Positions 5,961-6,419 of a stretch of DNA of 6,419 nt are shown in pieces (position 1 is the first letter of the stretch; the number at the start of each line of letters is the position of its first letter). The DNA comes from Anaerolineae bacterium. Lineage in GTDB: Bacteria > Chloroflexota > Anaerolineae > UBA1429. The stretch covers positions 1 through 6,419 of the forward strand of contig SKRJ01000383.1 of assembly GCA_007118555.1 (NCBI GenBank). The letters run 5' to 3'. The translations under genes and the position numbers were made by a program. Under the pieces are notes generated by a model that did no database searches, was not told the DNA's origin, and was given only the letters and a program-made list of their open reading frames with translations.

Positions 5961-5989
5961 GGCGGCAATGCTCGAAAAAGAAGGTACCC

Positions 5990-6037
5990 ATGGCATACAA
6001 GTCTGACGGCCAACTGAGGAGGAGCCGCAGGTTCTAG
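5990..6037 (+). CDS. Arginine-rich leader peptide of argC
   Basis: A 15-codon ORF reads MAYKSDGQLRRSRRF and stops at TAG 6035-6037. AAAGAAGG (5977-5984) gives a ribosome site with 5-nt spacing. Arginine occupies residues 10, 11, 13 and 14, encoded AGG, AGG, CGC and AGG. All arginines in the dehydrogenase, nitroreductase and argC fragment are CGN, and only two AGG codons were noticed in the large PA14 gene, so the leader choice is skewed to what seems a rare codon. By analogy with trp and his leaders, ribosomes would stall here when charged tRNA-Arg is scarce. The peptide itself needs no function. The support is promoter, ribosome site, arginine run, downstream terminator and an arginine biosynthesis gene, all in the expected order. 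Chance cannot be excluded for so short a frame. Confidence 0.72.
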   Translation: MAYKSDGQLRRSRRF

Positions 6038-6099
6038 CCGGACACCCGGTCTGGATGGTTATGCCTGGGCTCCTGGATCATACACGAGATCAAAGCCAG
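6020..6099 (+). promoter_or_regulatory. Attenuator: mutually exclusive leader stems
   Basis: Segment 1 (6020-6031), which is the arginine-codon run itself, pairs with segment 2 (6064-6074): AGGAGCC-G-CAGG against CCTGGGCTCCT gives 11 bp with one bulged G (6027). Segment 2 can instead pair with segment 3, the 5' arm of the terminator: 6065-6071 (CTGGGCT) with 6094-6099 (AGCCAG), one bulged G, capped by GATC (6076-6079) with GATC (6088-6091). Stalling on the arginine codons would mask segment 1, free segment 2 and prevent the terminator. With ample arginine, 1:2 forms and 3:4 terminates. Segment 2 begins 27 nt after the stop codon, so a ribosome at the stop would not cover it; release and refolding of 1:2 is needed. 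Pairings were found by eye and no energies were computed. Confidence 0.6.
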
Positions 6100-6125
6100 C
6101 TCTCCGGACGGGGGCTGGCTTTTTT
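6092..6125 (+). terminator. Intrinsic terminator of the argC attenuator
   Basis: AGCCAGCTC (6094-6102) pairs with GGGCTGGCT (6112-6120), nine pairs including one G-U, extended by the flanking As and Ts. The TTTTTT run at 6120-6125 follows directly. It is the strongest intrinsic terminator in the window. It stands 64 nt upstream of the argC start and downstream of its promoter, so it can only act as a conditional terminator for argC or as the end of a short leader RNA. Confidence 0.85.
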
Positions 6126-6126
6126 G

Positions 6127-6155
6127 TTGTAGCGGGCGCGTGACTGGGCTATGCT
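6127..6155 (+). promoter_or_regulatory. Possible second argC promoter after the terminator
   Basis: TTGTAG (6127-6132) and TATGCT (6150-6155) are 17 bp apart. Transcription would start near 6162, past the attenuator, giving basal expression independent of arginine. Both boxes are only partial matches to consensus. Confidence 0.25.
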
Positions 6156-6188
6156 GTGGACTGTCAAGGACCGCCGGAGGTGGGAGCA

Positions 6189-6419
6189 ATGGTCAAGGTC
6201 GGTATTTTGGGCGCAGCGGGCTATACGGGGTTCGAGCTGCTGAGCATCTTTCAGCGGCATGGCGATGTCGAGGTGACCTTTGCCACCTCGGGCACCTATG
6301 TGGGGCAGCGCTATTCCGACGTCTATCCCTGCCCCTATGACATTACCCTGATCGCGCCAGACGAGGCGCCCCTGGGCGATGTCGACGTCGCGTTCCTGTG
6401 CACGCCCCACGGTGCCTCG
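6189..6419 (+). CDS. argC: N-acetyl-gamma-glutamyl-phosphate reductase, N-terminal part
   Basis: The first 77 residues are present; the gene runs off the window end. The enzyme reduces N-acetyl-glutamyl-5-phosphate to N-acetylglutamate semialdehyde with NADPH, the third step of arginine biosynthesis, in the cytoplasm. MVKVGILGAAGYTGFELLSI holds the nucleotide-binding GAAGYTG (8-14) and the ELL that typifies ArgC. VDVAFLCTPHGAS (65-77) matches the conserved PHG segment after the Rossmann strand. The catalytic Cys and His lie beyond the window. ATG 6189 has a strong GGAGGTG at 6176-6182 with 6-nt spacing. The related LysW-dependent lysine enzyme (LysY) shares this N-terminus, but the arginine-coding leader upstream favours ArgC. 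Expression is probably controlled by the attenuator at 5990-6125. Other arg genes may follow, which cannot be seen here. Confidence 0.88.
   Translation, partial: MVKVGILGAAGYTGFELLSIFQRHGDVEVTFATSGTYVGQRYSDVYPCPYDITLIAPDEAPLGDVDVAFLCTPHGAS

Noticed and set aside
5968..6006. Alternative 12-codon leader ORF MLEKEGTHGIQV
   Set aside because: Its ATG lies at the predicted transcription start with no room for a ribosome site, and it contains no run of a regulatory amino acid.
5967..6125. T-box riboswitch before argC
   Set aside because: No T-box consensus (AGGGTGGNACCGCG-like) or Stem I features are seen, whereas a leader peptide with Arg codons is present.

Overview
The window is GC-rich bacterial DNA carrying five supported protein genes: four long or partial ones and one small membrane protein. 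The best lineage guess is a member of the Chloroflexota (Anaerolineae/Caldilineae-like). That is inferred from the large surface protein built of PA14-type repeats on long Thr-Pro linkers and from its N-terminal module with a WPDVCLGLP-type motif, a style I associate with that phylum. No rRNA or other phylogenetic marker is present, so the assignment is tentative.

Layout. Positions 1-441 are non-coding apart from one doubtful short ORF. They hold a cluster of touching palindromes (114-142), a near-consensus sigma70-type promoter (210-237), and about 160 nt of DNA whose transcript can fold into a three-way junction and ends in a perfect 10-bp hairpin (369-392). Next comes a zinc-dependent medium-chain dehydrogenase resembling erythritol/L-threitol dehydrogenases (442-1521, +). 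A 19-bp hairpin (1549-1590) separates it from a convergent 61-residue two-helix membrane protein (1609-1794, -). That small gene is divergent from a nitroreductase-family flavoprotein (1958-2473, +), and the two share a roughly 160-bp control region. A 53-bp hairpin-bearing sequence repeated about four times starts on the nitroreductase stop codon (2469-2679). It is followed by about 340 bp of non-coding DNA with several further inverted repeats. A 961-residue secreted or membrane-anchored protein with three intact PA14-like modules and one degenerate one fills 3021-5906.

The most interesting part is 5932-6189, the leader of argC (N-acetyl-gamma-glutamyl-phosphate reductase, truncated by the window end). 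In order it has a promoter with a perfect TTGACA box, a Shine-Dalgarno site, a 15-codon ORF MAYKSDGQLRRSRRF whose end is an arginine run, a stem whose 5' arm is that arginine-codon run, a competing antiterminator hairpin, and a strong intrinsic terminator with six Ts. The ribosome binding site and start of argC follow. This is the full set of parts of a ribosome-mediated transcription attenuator that senses charged tRNA-Arg. Three of the four leader arginine codons are AGG, which none of the dehydrogenase, nitroreductase or argC fragment uses.

The genes do not form one pathway. They look like separate transcription units: polyol or other alcohol oxidation, a small membrane protein, a flavin reductase, a cell-surface or secreted binding protein, and the start of an arginine biosynthesis unit.
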